This document shows positions 30,111 to 40,137 of a stretch of 51,554 nucleotides of DNA, one piece after another; the first letter of the stretch is position 1; every line of letters starts with the position of its first letter. A model generated the notes under the pieces. That model was not told where the DNA came from, did not search any database, and worked only from the letters and a program-made list of their open reading frames with translations. The DNA comes from a virus: positions 1 through 51,554 of IMG/VR virus record IMGVR_UViG_3300024348_000058; one strand, given 5' to 3'. The position numbers and the translations under genes are program-made.

Positions 30111-30145
30111 AATAAAAAGGGAGGAGGTATTAGCCCCTCCCCTTT
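30111..30145 (-). terminator. Terminator after the capsid gene
   Basis: AAAGGGGAGGGG and CCTCCTCCCTTT pair with one mismatch around a short loop, followed by UUUUUAUUUUU in the minus-strand RNA. It lies 12 bases after the stop of the major capsid gene and would set capsid expression apart from the genes that follow. Confidence 0.75.
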
Positions 30146-30156
30146 AATTATTGTTC

Positions 30157-31776
30157 TTAGAATGATCCTCCTGTTACAGGGTTTCTCATTACAATTTTAA
30201 GAACTTTGGTTGGATCTTTAACCCATATTGCTGGCATGGTCTGAGTCATGTAAACTCTATATCCATTAAAGTTACCAGAAGATGCAAACCCTTGAGTTCT
30301 TCCCATGTAGTCCATAGTACCATTTTGGTAGAACCACTTAAGTTGATTATCCCAAGAAAGTTTCAACAAGTGAATGTTGTCATTTCCTTCATCAGTAACA
30401 TCAAAGATAATAAAGCTATATGAACTTAGAGGTCTTCCGTCAATTAATGGATTCTCAATGTCATTAGTATTTAAGTTATCAAATGCTGGATTCAATACAA
30501 ACTTAACGTTAGCTAAGAATGGAATAGTAAAGCTTGTGTAAGCAAAACCATAATCTAAATCCATACCAGAACCTTTAACGGCTCCTATATCAGATGCATT
30601 TTGAACTAAACCAGAACCATACACTTCATCAGCAATTGCTTTGTTGATTAATTGCATACCACCAATACCTGTTTGTACAACAAGTGATCTTTGTGGGTCT
30701 GGCCCTTTAAATTCAACTTTACCTTGGTAGAAGTTGTAAAGCTCAGACTTAAACATATCAAGAGTAAATGATGACTTGTTGTATACTCTTTTGAAAGAGT
30801 TATCTAACTGTGACCATAAACCTACAGATAATCTAATATCATCTGGTCCATCTTGCTTAATTCTACCACCTTTACCCCACATAAGGTAAGTCTCAATATC
30901 TGTAGCAATTTTAGATAAGTGTGCTGCTTCCATATTTGTAATGAATGTTCTTGTCAAACTTCCATTTTCAAATGCTTCTCTAGCACCAGCTTTACCCATA
31001 TTAGCTACTAATCCTTCAATACTAGGTACAGATGGATTGTTAGGGTCAGTATTAAAGTTTCTCCAAATTTCAGTTACAGGTACTGTACCATCAGCGTTTA
31101 ATCCGCCTTTGATCATTAAGTCTGCTCTTGAAGATACTGAATAGTGTACGTGTGCTTCAGCTCCTCCTACAAAGTTGTAGAATTCACGGAAACCAGAACC
31201 TGTTTCAATATCAGAGAATCTTTCTCCATACTCACCTCTTGCAGAACCTTTTCTAAAGAACTTAGTCCCTTTTGCAAGATACTTGTTATCTAAGATTGCT
31301 GCGTTGTTGTTGTTAACTAATTGAACAGTGTAAACAAAACCGTCACCTGCTGGGATAATATCATCAGCTGTGATGTAAAGTTCAAGTCCATTATACTTAT
31401 CATAAGTAATAATGTCACCATGTCCAAATGTTCTTTTGTTGATCTTAATCTTAAATAGAGTTCCATCAATACCTTTGCTATCATTAGCTGGTTCAATGTC
31501 TGCTACTACGTAAGGTAGATCTTGTGCAATAGGAGTTTGCCACTTGTACTCACCTCTAGCGTTGTCTACTAATATTGTATTCTTTCCACCAAAAGAAGCC
31601 ATTTGATATAAAGGCATTTCTACCTTTTGGGTCATAGCCCATAAATCAATTGGTCCCATATCCATAGGCTCAGAAGATCCAAGCATTTGGGTAAGGTGAT
31701 AAGAATCAACATGAGAACTAGCTTTATAGCTTGTATCACGTAGGAAAATCCCATTATTTAAAACTGGAGTTGCCAT
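30157..31776 (-). CDS. Major capsid protein (HK97-type, crAss-like)
   Basis: This 539-residue protein starts MATPVLNNGIFLRDTSYKAS. It follows the portal and a scaffold-like gene, and a terminator comes just after. It contains NARGEYKWQTPIAQDLPYVV in the N-terminal part, a segment I recall from capsid proteins of crAss-like phages of marine Bacteroidota. The remainder is a mix of strands and helices compatible with an HK97 fold. The length is slightly above the roughly 500 residues usual for crAss capsids. It probably forms the icosahedral shell. The main alternative is the 406-residue protein at 26656-27876, but gene order favours this one. Confidence 0.75.
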   Translation of the reverse strand: MATPVLNNGIFLRDTSYKASSHVDSYHLTQMLGSSEPMDMGPIDLWAMTQKVEMPLYQMASFGGKNTILVDNARGEYKWQTPIAQDLPYVVADIEPANDSKGIDGTLFKIKINKRTFGHGDIITYDKYNGLELYITADDIIPAGDGFVYTVQLVNNNNAAILDNKYLAKGTKFFRKGSARGEYGERFSDIETGSGFREFYNFVGGAEAHVHYSVSSRADLMIKGGLNADGTVPVTEIWRNFNTDPNNPSVPSIEGLVANMGKAGAREAFENGSLTRTFITNMEAAHLSKIATDIETYLMWGKGGRIKQDGPDDIRLSVGLWSQLDNSFKRVYNKSSFTLDMFKSELYNFYQGKVEFKGPDPQRSLVVQTGIGGMQLINKAIADEVYGSGLVQNASDIGAVKGSGMDLDYGFAYTSFTIPFLANVKFVLNPAFDNLNTNDIENPLIDGRPLSSYSFIIFDVTDEGNDNIHLLKLSWDNQLKWFYQNGTMDYMGRTQGFASSGNFNGYRVYMTQTMPAIWVKDPTKVLKIVMRNPVTGGSF

Positions 31777-31827
31777 AATTTTGATTGTTTTTGATTAATA
31801 ATTATTGTTTATATTTAATTTACTTAA

Positions 31828-33141
31828 TTAAATTCGTTTAAATATGTTGTTAGCTCTTGGTATTTTTCTCTTAGCTGTTCTTTGAGTGGTTGGTTCTTTA
31901 TCTTTAACTCCTAAAGATGTAGATCCACCAGCATTAGATTGTTCAGTCTTAAGTTTTCTTACCGTTTTTTCTATAGTTTTCTGTGCACCTTTATCCATGA
32001 TCTTTGCTTTGTATCCATCTGGATCTTGCAATAACCATAATGCCTCAGATATTAAACCATAGTTTGGCTCAACAAATTGATATTTTTCTAATAAATGTCC
32101 AAGTAAGTTAGTATTCTTACCACTAACAGAAGGATAAGAAGGTTGTACTAAACCATTATATATCATGGCTTGTGTTTTCTTATCAAGTTTAATTTCTCCT
32201 ATGCTACCTGATTTTAATGTTTCATATACATTTTTCATGTATTGTTGAGATGCTTGCTCTTGTTGCTTCTTCTTTAACTGTTGTTCTTGAAGTTTTCTTG
32301 CTACAATTTTTTCTTGCATCTTATCTAACTTAGGCTTAAACTTATTAGCTTGTGATTCAAGCTTACCTAAATCTTTCCAGATTTCAATTTCTTCAGCAAT
32401 CTCTTCTGAGTTACCATACCCTGTTGCAGATAAATACTCAGTAATAATTCTTTCTTGGTCTTTTTCACTTTTAGTACTTAGCTGTCTGTTTTCTTCAACA
32501 CTAGCTAAGGTTGCAAATAAACCTTTCATATCTTGACCACCATCTGCTACATAGCGTGCTGCTATTTGTAATTCTTGTGGTAGACTATCAAAAAATTGTT
32601 TTGGAGTTTCTCTCCTAACTTGATTAGCCTTTTCTTCAAGGTTTGCTTGAATTAACTCTTCCCAGTCTTTTGCAGTATAATCTTCTAATTCTTTATCATC
32701 ATCAAAAGGAACTATCTTATCATCTTTAATAAGTTTTGAAAATACATCCGTTATTCCTGAGATCTTTTTTCTACCTCTAGTTTCTTTCTTTTCATCTTCT
32801 TCAGTCATCTCATCTATTGAATCAATAACCTCATCAATGTTTACTTCTTCCTTAACATCATCAGTAGCTTTATTTTCTCCTCCTTCATCAGCAGTAATAT
32901 CTTCTACTTCTGCTTTTTCTTCTACTTTAACGTTTAAGTCATCCGTGTCTGTTACATCCGGATCAGCAAATGACATATCAGCTTTTTCACCTCTTGAAAA
33001 AATGCTTTTTGCAGGTTTCTCTTCAGGTAAAGTTACTTCTGCTGCACCTGGGGCTGCTGCAAAAATTTCATCTAAGTTTATGTCTACTTGCTCTACTTTA
33101 CTATTCACAGTTTTACTTTCTGTTGTTGTTTCAGTACTCAT
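31828..33141 (-). CDS. Probable scaffolding protein
   Basis: This 437-residue protein lies between portal and capsid genes. The N-terminal 140 residues are very acidic and low in complexity (DIDDVTDTDDLNVKVEEKAE type composition). Residues 200-330 are Lys/Gln-rich helical coiled coil (KPKLDKMQEKIVARKLQEQQ). The C-terminus is basic (RKIPRANNIFKRI), as in scaffolds that bind the capsid through a positively charged tail. There is no visible protease motif. The position and composition are those of a scaffold; sequence family is not recognised. Confidence 0.7.
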   Translation of the reverse strand: MSTETTTESKTVNSKVEQVDINLDEIFAAAPGAAEVTLPEEKPAKSIFSRGEKADMSFADPDVTDTDDLNVKVEEKAEVEDITADEGGENKATDDVKEEVNIDEVIDSIDEMTEEDEKKETRGRKKISGITDVFSKLIKDDKIVPFDDDKELEDYTAKDWEELIQANLEEKANQVRRETPKQFFDSLPQELQIAARYVADGGQDMKGLFATLASVEENRQLSTKSEKDQERIITEYLSATGYGNSEEIAEEIEIWKDLGKLESQANKFKPKLDKMQEKIVARKLQEQQLKKKQQEQASQQYMKNVYETLKSGSIGEIKLDKKTQAMIYNGLVQPSYPSVSGKNTNLLGHLLEKYQFVEPNYGLISEALWLLQDPDGYKAKIMDKGAQKTIEKTVRKLKTEQSNAGGSTSLGVKDKEPTTQRTAKRKIPRANNIFKRI

Positions 33142-33259
33142 AATATTTGTTGGTTTTAATATTAAACTTTCTATACATATATAATATAAGAATAAACTTT
33201 TATAATAAACTTATAATATTTGAAAATTTAAAAAGTTTTTTGCAGTATATAGCTAACAC

Positions 33260-36019
33260 TTATTTTTTATCTTTCTTTTCTTTAGCTGAAGGCACATCAT
33301 ATTTGTTTTTATTCTCTTTAGCTATATCAAGTTTAGTCTGTGCTATACTTTTTTGGGCAGCAATTTTTTCTCTTTCAACTTGCAATCTATTTTTTTCCAT
33401 TCCTGATTTAGCAACATTTTCTTCACGCTTAAGATTCATTTGATCTTGATACTTCTGTGATTCTCTGATATCTTTCATAGCATCTTGATAATCAGATTGT
33501 TTATTTTCATTTATATCAACCATTGACCCATAACCTGCAGATCTTATTTCTGCTAATAAAACATCATTCTTTCTGTCTTTATCATTTTCTTCCATTTCAA
33601 CTTGAAGTTTCATTTGATCTTCTTGTTGTTTAGCTTGGATTTGTTGCTGTTGCATTTGTTGCTGTTGTTGCATTTCTTGCATTCTTTGTTTTTCAACACG
33701 CTCTTGTGAATCTTTTAAGATATCTGTTACTTCAGCTATTGAGTCAGCTTTAACAATATTACCTAATTCATAAATGCTTGCACCTGTAGTATTATTTTGT
33801 AGTGCCATCTGTTTAAGACTTTCCAAGATAGCTCTATGATTTGTTTTAGTTGTAGCAAAAATATTAAAGTCTCTTAGCAATAAGTCAGTTCCATTTATTG
33901 AAAAGTTAACTTTCTCTGCTTCTGATGAAATATAACTTAATCTTACGCTAGGATTTGTGCTTTGATAATACTGAGCTAAGTCAGTTCTCATTTGATGTAC
34001 TCTTGGCATCAACTGATCTGAGTGTTGTACAAAGTACATTTCTGTTTGTGCATATGATTGTTGCATAGCCTGAACTACACCTGTTGCTGTTTGTGCTGAT
34101 ACAGCACCTCCTAGACGCTGTGGGTTAATACCTATTGCATCAAAACATTGTTGTTTAAAATAATTTGCAAGTTGAATTCTAGACATTAATCTACTAGTCT
34201 GCTCCATGTTTAGAGTTTGATAGTGATTAAAGTTAGTTGCATTCTCAGTATTAGTAATAGATGTATCAAGAGGTAGCATTTGAAAATCTTTCATTGCTAC
34301 GTATGCTTTTGCATAATTGTTCTTGCCCCAGTCTTCACCCATAGAGTGACGTGGTAAAGCATTCTGATCAAACATTATTACTGTTCCTAATTCATCTATT
34401 AGAATGTCAGCAATTTGGTTATTAACCATATTATATCCAACTTGATACGCTTTCATTAAATCTACCAAAGAAGTAGACTTTGTATTTCTGTCTGAAAAAA
34501 CTCTTCCTTCTACAGGAAGTTTGCAACCATATAGTGTGTTATTACCTTTAAATTGGAAAGGTATTCTTCCAGGTTTAGTTCTATTAATACCAACATAAAT
34601 AGGGTTTATATTATCACCCATTGTTGATCTCCACATTGCTGGTAAATTTGGACCTATCTTAATACCACCCCATACTTCATTAATCCATATCCATTCTATA
34701 TGCTCACCTTGTAAAAGATTCTCTTTAGATTTGTTTTTGAATATTGATGTATCATATACAGCTTTCTCAGTTATCCTAAATGTCTCATCTATTATCTCTT
34801 GTGTAACAGAACCATCTAATTCTATTTTAGTTAAATGACCTATTCTTCTTTGAGTCTTCCAATAGATAGTTGATACTCTCATTAAATTTCCTTCATCTAA
34901 TGGAGTCATGTCTTCACTCTGATCTAGTATTTCACTTATAATATCCCCACCGGTTGCTGGGTCATTCCAATAATTACTAGTGTATTGTCTGTATGCTAGA
35001 CCGGGCATTTGAGTATTCCACTCATGAGATCTTGTAGCATCATAATATGATCCATCATTTTGATATCCATTAACCTGATATTGTGCTGATCTTGCAGGAT
35101 AAATCTTTTGTAAAGACTTTAATTGTCTTTCATCCATTAAGTATCCATACTTATCAACAACATCAGATACAGTCATCAAATCTATTTTACCTACATAATT
35201 TGAATCTGATATATATCTTTGATCAGGTGATTTTTGATAAAATGTTAATACAGGATTCCATAGCTCAACATCATAATCATCCTCTAACATACGGAAATGC
35301 CAAAACTCTCTGTCAGAAATTAGCATATCTCTAAAGCCTCTTTCTTCTAACTCCTGCATTTTAAATCTCTCCTCATCTACATTTAATTGATGTGATGCCC
35401 ATTCTTCAACCATACTTCTATATGACTTACTAAAAAAGTCTTCTATTTCTGGTAAAGTTTTTAATGTTTCAGGATTAAGTTGTTGCTGTGCTTCTTTAGA
35501 ACTTGGGTCCATACCCATTTCTACCATCTTTAAAACTAAATTAGTCTCTGCTTCAGCAAGTAGTGTTTCTTCAATTTGAACTCTTTTTTGCTCAAGCATT
35601 TCATTATAAGATGTATCATCAACAGCTCTAAATTGTACTTTAGAATATCTTTTAGCAAACTCACCTGTAAGAACGTTTATTACATTGGGTACAATTGGAT
35701 AAAATTTTAATTCCAATGCTGACTCATTCTCAGCAGTTAAAACATCCATCATATCTTTATAGTCATTATCTGGCTCTACAATATAATCTGTTTTATCAAT
35801 AATACCTTTAGCAAGCTTATAGTTTTTAAGTAAGCGTCTAGAATTGATACGTAAAAATTCTATACCCTGCAATTCAAGCCAATCTAGATTCCATGCGGCC
35901 CAATCATCAGTTTTCTTTTTATATGTTAAAAACTGTGTAGGTTGCGTTAAACTAGAAAATGTTGGTCCACTTTCTGCCTTAGCACCGTTCTTAAGTTGCA
36001 TTGCATTTAATACTCTCAT
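33260..36019 (-). CDS. Portal protein
   Basis: This 919-residue protein follows the terminase gene by seven bases. It has a helical N-terminal domain, then clip/stem-like segments, with Trp-rich strands such as HFRMLEDDYDVELWNPVLTF. The region CFDAIGINPQRLGGAVSAQT fits the portal family's central helices. Residues about 760-880 are a Gln/Lys-rich coiled coil (QQQQQMQQQQIQAKQQEDQM) resembling the extended barrel of crAss-like and P22 portals. It would form the dodecameric DNA entry channel. The length is somewhat greater than other crAss portals, mainly because of the C-terminal coil. Confidence 0.85.
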   Translation of the reverse strand: MRVLNAMQLKNGAKAESGPTFSSLTQPTQFLTYKKKTDDWAAWNLDWLELQGIEFLRINSRRLLKNYKLAKGIIDKTDYIVEPDNDYKDMMDVLTAENESALELKFYPIVPNVINVLTGEFAKRYSKVQFRAVDDTSYNEMLEQKRVQIEETLLAEAETNLVLKMVEMGMDPSSKEAQQQLNPETLKTLPEIEDFFSKSYRSMVEEWASHQLNVDEERFKMQELEERGFRDMLISDREFWHFRMLEDDYDVELWNPVLTFYQKSPDQRYISDSNYVGKIDLMTVSDVVDKYGYLMDERQLKSLQKIYPARSAQYQVNGYQNDGSYYDATRSHEWNTQMPGLAYRQYTSNYWNDPATGGDIISEILDQSEDMTPLDEGNLMRVSTIYWKTQRRIGHLTKIELDGSVTQEIIDETFRITEKAVYDTSIFKNKSKENLLQGEHIEWIWINEVWGGIKIGPNLPAMWRSTMGDNINPIYVGINRTKPGRIPFQFKGNNTLYGCKLPVEGRVFSDRNTKSTSLVDLMKAYQVGYNMVNNQIADILIDELGTVIMFDQNALPRHSMGEDWGKNNYAKAYVAMKDFQMLPLDTSITNTENATNFNHYQTLNMEQTSRLMSRIQLANYFKQQCFDAIGINPQRLGGAVSAQTATGVVQAMQQSYAQTEMYFVQHSDQLMPRVHQMRTDLAQYYQSTNPSVRLSYISSEAEKVNFSINGTDLLLRDFNIFATTKTNHRAILESLKQMALQNNTTGASIYELGNIVKADSIAEVTDILKDSQERVEKQRMQEMQQQQQMQQQQIQAKQQEDQMKLQVEMEENDKDRKNDVLLAEIRSAGYGSMVDINENKQSDYQDAMKDIRESQKYQDQMNLKREENVAKSGMEKNRLQVEREKIAAQKSIAQTKLDIAKENKNKYDVPSAKEKKDKK

Positions 36020-36026
36020 CTAGATT

Positions 36027-38219
36027 CTATTTAATATTCTTAAAACCTGAGCGTCTTCTATTACCACCTAAGCCAGATCTTCTACGGCCTATATTTTTAA
36101 ACGCACTGGTATACTTTAATTTACTTATTTTTTCTGAATTTACCAAAGATTCTCCTTCTGATTCACGTCTTTTAGTATAACCTCTATTTGATTGTTGTAT
36201 TTTGGCAAAAGCAATAAGTGCACCAAACGTAACTAATCTATCCACGTTAAGTCCAGGATAATATGCAGACATTTCTTTAATTAGCATAGGATCTGGTATT
36301 CTTTCTACACCTAATGTTTGATTCATTACACCACCATCATCATCTAATTCCTCATCTATAACCTCTCTTATAAATTCAATTGCATATGATATCAAATGAC
36401 TTTTAAATAAAGTACCTGTATTCTTCCATCCATACTCTTGATAAACTGTTCTATTAGAACCAAGGTCTTTTAAGAAAAGTATTTGTTGTTTAGGTACAAG
36501 GTATCTTTGTTTTTTTCTAGCAATCATATGTTGAATAAACAATGATATATTATTCTCAACAATAGTCCATGCATTATACCATTCTATTATTAATTCTAGC
36601 CTTTGATGTGTTTTATTTATATCATCAAATCTTCCACACCATGCTGCTACAATTTTATCTTTTTCTATAAACTGTTCTATGTCTCCAGAAACAGTTGTTC
36701 TAGTAACTTCAGTAGCATTTTTGTAAACATATATACTACATAAAGAATCAGAAGTTGTTGTTTTACCTTCTGACACTGGATCAATAGAAGCATAATATGC
36801 TCCAAAGTCTGGTTTTTTCTTAGCAGGTCTTTCCCACACAACTATAGATCCAGTTTTATCTGTTTGTTTTTTCTTAACTGGAAACTCAGATATAGGTAAT
36901 TTAGTTGTACGTTTTGCTACAATACCATCTTGTTCTTTTTCAAGATCTAATAGTTCATAGGAATATTCTTTTTCTTCAATCTTTTTTAATTGTTTTGACA
37001 ATATACCTTGTGGAAAAACTGATGCTTTTCTATATGCAAAAGCTTCAGCTATATTTTTTGGTTTCTGAGATATTCTTAATTGAAACTGTTCAGGTCCTAA
37101 TTCAGACTTCCATCTTGCTCTTTCATTGTCTATAGCTATAATTGCTTCCTCTATTTCTGAGTTTCCATAAGCATCAATGTATGGAGGCATAGACCATTGT
37201 TCTGGTATAAATAAACCAGCCATCCCTATTGTGCCTTCTGCATCCATAAGGTTAGTCTCTACAGCATATATATCATTAGCATTTGGATTAAGTATCATAT
37301 CCTTTAAGGGATTACATTGTTCCAAATCACCAACTGACCCTGCTGCAATAAACATTCCTGTAGTAACCATACCTGAAGACATTGCAGGGCGCAGGTACTC
37401 ATAAGTTTGCATCATCTTTGGTGCTATACCTGCCTCTTCATGAAAGAAATATGAACATGGTCCACCTACACCAGTTGTTGCATTTTTCTCAAATGATGCA
37501 CCTTGTATTTTAGATTTTAAACCACGTGAAGTTTTTCTGTTTCCTACCTTAACTTCTATCTGCTGTTGCCATAATAATACTTTCTCAGGATTACTAGGTC
37601 TATACCAAGCTGTATGTTCGTTTAAGAAGGTTTTGTATTCTTCTAGAAATTTCCAGGAACCTTTATCATTAATATAATCTTTTAATGATGCTCCAATTTT
37701 GCACGTACTACCTTCTTCAAACCAGTACGTATTAATTATCTTACCCATATGGAAATAAGAAGAAGCAATCTGACGTTTTTTTAATATTGCTGAATGTTGA
37801 TTGTTTAGCTCTGCTAATAGTTCATACAAAGCCATATGATATTGTGCATCTCTAACTTTAGCAAAACCATATTTTTTTTCTTCTTTATCAAATATTGGTA
37901 GAAAATTTAACCACATATAATAATCCCTAGTTAAATACCAAGTCTTATCTTTATTCTTGTAAATTACACCTTCCCTACATTTGTTCTTCTGATCATCCCA
38001 ATAAGACATGAAGTCTTTTGATCTAAAAGGAGAACTACAATATAAACCTTCTTTATTAAATCTTTTAGCTTCTTCATTGAATATATAACTTGTTTCATCA
38101 AATTCATATTCACCCGGCTCCTTGAATAAAGAGTATATGTATTCCTGAAAATCAGAATCATTCTCAAACTCTGTTACAGACCAATTGCCTGAATCATATG
38201 TAGGTATAGTTCTACTCAT
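36027..38219 (-). CDS. terL: Terminase large subunit
   Basis: This 730-residue protein has an ATPase half and a nuclease half. In the ATPase half, the Walker B region reads CSYFFHEEAG. The expected Walker A region is KKRQIASSYFHMGK, which lacks a canonical GKS/GKT. The nuclease half begins FGAYYASIDPVSEGKTTTSD, with Asp at the RNase H-like first acidic position; later FLKDLGSNRTVYQEYGWKNT precedes the helix with more acidic residues. It packages DNA into the procapsid with the portal encoded next. The gene overlaps the GroES gene by eight bases. The C-terminus is basic (NIGRRRSGLGGNRRRSGFKN). Confidence 0.88.
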   Translation of the reverse strand: MSRTIPTYDSGNWSVTEFENDSDFQEYIYSLFKEPGEYEFDETSYIFNEEAKRFNKEGLYCSSPFRSKDFMSYWDDQKNKCREGVIYKNKDKTWYLTRDYYMWLNFLPIFDKEEKKYGFAKVRDAQYHMALYELLAELNNQHSAILKKRQIASSYFHMGKIINTYWFEEGSTCKIGASLKDYINDKGSWKFLEEYKTFLNEHTAWYRPSNPEKVLLWQQQIEVKVGNRKTSRGLKSKIQGASFEKNATTGVGGPCSYFFHEEAGIAPKMMQTYEYLRPAMSSGMVTTGMFIAAGSVGDLEQCNPLKDMILNPNANDIYAVETNLMDAEGTIGMAGLFIPEQWSMPPYIDAYGNSEIEEAIIAIDNERARWKSELGPEQFQLRISQKPKNIAEAFAYRKASVFPQGILSKQLKKIEEKEYSYELLDLEKEQDGIVAKRTTKLPISEFPVKKKQTDKTGSIVVWERPAKKKPDFGAYYASIDPVSEGKTTTSDSLCSIYVYKNATEVTRTTVSGDIEQFIEKDKIVAAWCGRFDDINKTHQRLELIIEWYNAWTIVENNISLFIQHMIARKKQRYLVPKQQILFLKDLGSNRTVYQEYGWKNTGTLFKSHLISYAIEFIREVIDEELDDDGGVMNQTLGVERIPDPMLIKEMSAYYPGLNVDRLVTFGALIAFAKIQQSNRGYTKRRESEGESLVNSEKISKLKYTSAFKNIGRRRSGLGGNRRRSGFKNIK

Positions 38220-38490
38220 ATCTTATAATTGCAAACACATCACCAGATTGCAATAATAAATGCTCTTGTCCATCATGTTCCATTGGAGTAGGCATAGCAT
38301 GATCAGCATATTGTACCTCATCACCTATTTTAATTTCTGCAACATCAGCACCTACACCAACAACAGTTCCTTTAAACTCTTTCTTTTGTGCTATCTCAGG
38401 TATTATTAGACCTGATGCTGTCTTTGTTACTGCCGCTTTTCTTTTTATCAGTAACCTTTTGCCTACTGGAATTACTACTTGTTTTTTCAT
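38212..38490 (-). CDS. groES: GroES-like co-chaperonin
   Basis: This 92-residue protein matches GroES closely: IPVGKRLLIKRKA at the N-terminus, then TASGLIIPEIAQKKEFKGTV, including the mobile-loop position, followed by VVGVGADV and IKIGDEVQYADHA. GroES caps the GroEL cage. Phage GroES homologues such as T4 gp31 help fold large capsid proteins, so a link to the nearby capsid gene is likely. The overlap with terL by eight bases ties the two genes in one transcript. It would depend on the host GroEL, since no large chaperonin gene is visible in the window. Confidence 0.9.
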   Translation of the reverse strand: MKKQVVIPVGKRLLIKRKAAVTKTASGLIIPEIAQKKEFKGTVVGVGADVAEIKIGDEVQYADHAMPTPMEHDGQEHLLLQSGDVFAIIRYE

Positions 38491-38523
38491 CTTTGATTTT
38501 TATTTGATTATTAATTGGTTCAT

Positions 38524-38547
38524 CCCAATAACAAAAAATGTATTGGG
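38524..38547. promoter_or_regulatory. Intergenic hairpin between groES and the 172-aa gene
   Basis: CCCAATA and TATTGGG form a perfect 7-bp stem around a ten-base A-rich loop in the 65-base gap. Only on the plus strand does a U-run follow (TTTCTTTTTT), so it reads as a terminator against antisense RNA or a stability element in the minus-strand mRNA. Confidence 0.45.
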
Positions 38548-38555
38548 TTTCTTTT

Positions 38556-39074
38556 TTAGAGTTGATCATAAGCAAGGCCCGCACCCCCTCTTACTGAACT
38601 TTCCTGTTCTTGTTTCATATCAGTATATGCTCCTTTATATGATTGTCTTATATTCTCAAATTTAGCTGCTGCATTAATCATAGAGTTCATATTACCGTCT
38701 CTACCATGTTCTATAGGGGTAACCTCCATATAACGTGCAAGTCTGTCTAACATGGCCTTAATACCCACGTAAGCTCTGTATGTAGGAGTTTCATATAGCT
38801 TTTTACACATGTCTAACGCATACCTTATCTTACCATCTTCTGGAGATTCTTCTAGTTCAATCTCATCTATAATAATATCTTCCTTTTCATGTTCAGGTAA
38901 ATTAAAAAATGGATTTAGATCTGGATCAGGACAACTCAAATAAAATATATACTGATATACTTTAATGTAACTATCAGGATACTCATCCATAATATTTTTA
39001 AGAAATGGAAGTGCATAACAATGCTCTGTTACAACTAACTTGCTATTTTGTATATCAAATAATTTTACTATCAT
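38556..39074 (-). CDS. Conserved hypothetical near terminase
   Basis: This 172-residue protein starts MIVKLFDIQNSKLVVTEHCY. The pattern is helical and acidic in the middle (EHEKEDIIIDEIELEESPED), with a conserved-looking stretch ALDMCKKLYETPTYRAYVGI. The start overlaps the upstream stop by four bases. Proteins at this spot upstream of terL are sometimes small terminase subunits, but no DNA-binding helix-turn-helix is obvious here, so I leave the role open. Confidence 0.5.
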   Translation of the reverse strand: MIVKLFDIQNSKLVVTEHCYALPFLKNIMDEYPDSYIKVYQYIFYLSCPDPDLNPFFNLPEHEKEDIIIDEIELEESPEDGKIRYALDMCKKLYETPTYRAYVGIKAMLDRLARYMEVTPIEHGRDGNMNSMINAAAKFENIRQSYKGAYTDMKQEQESSVRGGAGLAYDQL

Positions 39075-39325
39075 ACTTCTTTAGATTTAATTATATCTTC
39101 CCATAATTTGTTGTAACCAATCACTAAAATTATTGGTTTACTTTGACCAAATAATAATACTTCAGTGTGTGAGTCTTGAAACTTATTTGTTGCTACGTGA
39201 AAGTACTCTTTAAACCATACTATTTTATTAAGATCAATACGTATTTTTGTTTCTTCAAATCTAAAATCTGTAGGTACTTTTGATTTTCTAGATTGCACTT
39301 CTACTGCTGCTATATACTCTTTCAT
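39071..39325 (-). CDS. Hypothetical protein
   Basis: This 84-residue protein starts MKEYIAAVEVQSRKSKVPTD. It appears mostly beta-stranded (KIRIDLNKIVWFKEYFHVAT). It overlaps its neighbours on both sides by one to four bases, which supports a real, translationally coupled gene. No family recognised. Confidence 0.5.
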   Translation of the reverse strand: MKEYIAAVEVQSRKSKVPTDFRFEETKIRIDLNKIVWFKEYFHVATNKFQDSHTEVLLFGQSKPIILVIGYNKLWEDIIKSKEV

Positions 39326-40137
39326 TATTGGTTATCTTTTAACCACATCATTAAAGATGTTACTTCATCTTTTAAATATGGAAGTTCATAAATTTTTATA
39401 TCTTCTAATACAGGCTCACCATTTACATGCTCATTTATAGGATATCCATTTTTATCCTCTCCAACTTTCTTAAACTTTACATGTTGAATAATAAGTTTAC
39501 CTACTTTAAGTTTAGGGTTATGCTTTTTAATAATATACGCATAAATACTGAGTTGTAAGTTATAATGATTAAGATTACAATCATCTAAATGATTAACTGG
39601 TCTAAACATTTTGTTTGTTATACCCTCCCAGTTTGTAAATCCTTTCTCTTTTATTTCTTTATTTGTCTTGTAATCTGTAATATTTATTTTACCATTTACA
39701 ATTTCTACTAAATCAGCTTGACCACAAACTCCTAATGATTTTAAATAAACTAAATGTTCAGGATATACACCATCAGAAACCTTCTGTTCTGGTGCTATTT
39801 TAATTCCTTTATTATCAACAATAGGTTTGATGATGGGAACTTCCACACCTTCTCTACCTATTGTATTTAGATCTAACATATCAGATTCTCTTTGGTTATG
39901 ATAAAAGTTACCTAGTTTGATTGCTCTATCCGTCTCACCATCCCATGCTGCTATGATTTCTTTTGGAGTCATACCATACCACTTAGATCTTTTATTTTTA
40001 GATGATTTCTTTGCTTGACCATCTCTATCAAACTTAGGTTTAAATTTACCCACCAAAGAAGTGACGCTAGTCCATTTTATTTTTTCTTCTGTTGTGCTTT
40101 CATACACATGTCCTTCTTCTATAAATTTTAGTCCCAT
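39325..40137 (-). CDS. PD-(D/E)XK nuclease (RecB/Cas4-like)
   Basis: From the ATG at 40137 (MGLKFIEEGHVYESTT) it has 270 residues. A TTG eight codons upstream is possible but less likely. The nuclease core is seen as GVCGQADLVEI followed by KINITDYKTNKEI: Asp then Asp-x-Lys, the typical PD-(D/E)XK metal-binding arrangement. LQLSIYAYIIKK further on fits the Gln-Tyr motif of RecB-type nucleases. Proteins like this process DNA ends in replication, recombination or packaging. The gene overlaps the next gene by one base. crAss-like phages commonly carry such nucleases. Confidence 0.78.
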   Translation of the reverse strand: MGLKFIEEGHVYESTTEEKIKWTSVTSLVGKFKPKFDRDGQAKKSSKNKRSKWYGMTPKEIIAAWDGETDRAIKLGNFYHNQRESDMLDLNTIGREGVEVPIIKPIVDNKGIKIAPEQKVSDGVYPEHLVYLKSLGVCGQADLVEIVNGKINITDYKTNKEIKEKGFTNWEGITNKMFRPVNHLDDCNLNHYNLQLSIYAYIIKKHNPKLKVGKLIIQHVKFKKVGEDKNGYPINEHVNGEPVLEDIKIYELPYLKDEVTSLMMWLKDNQ

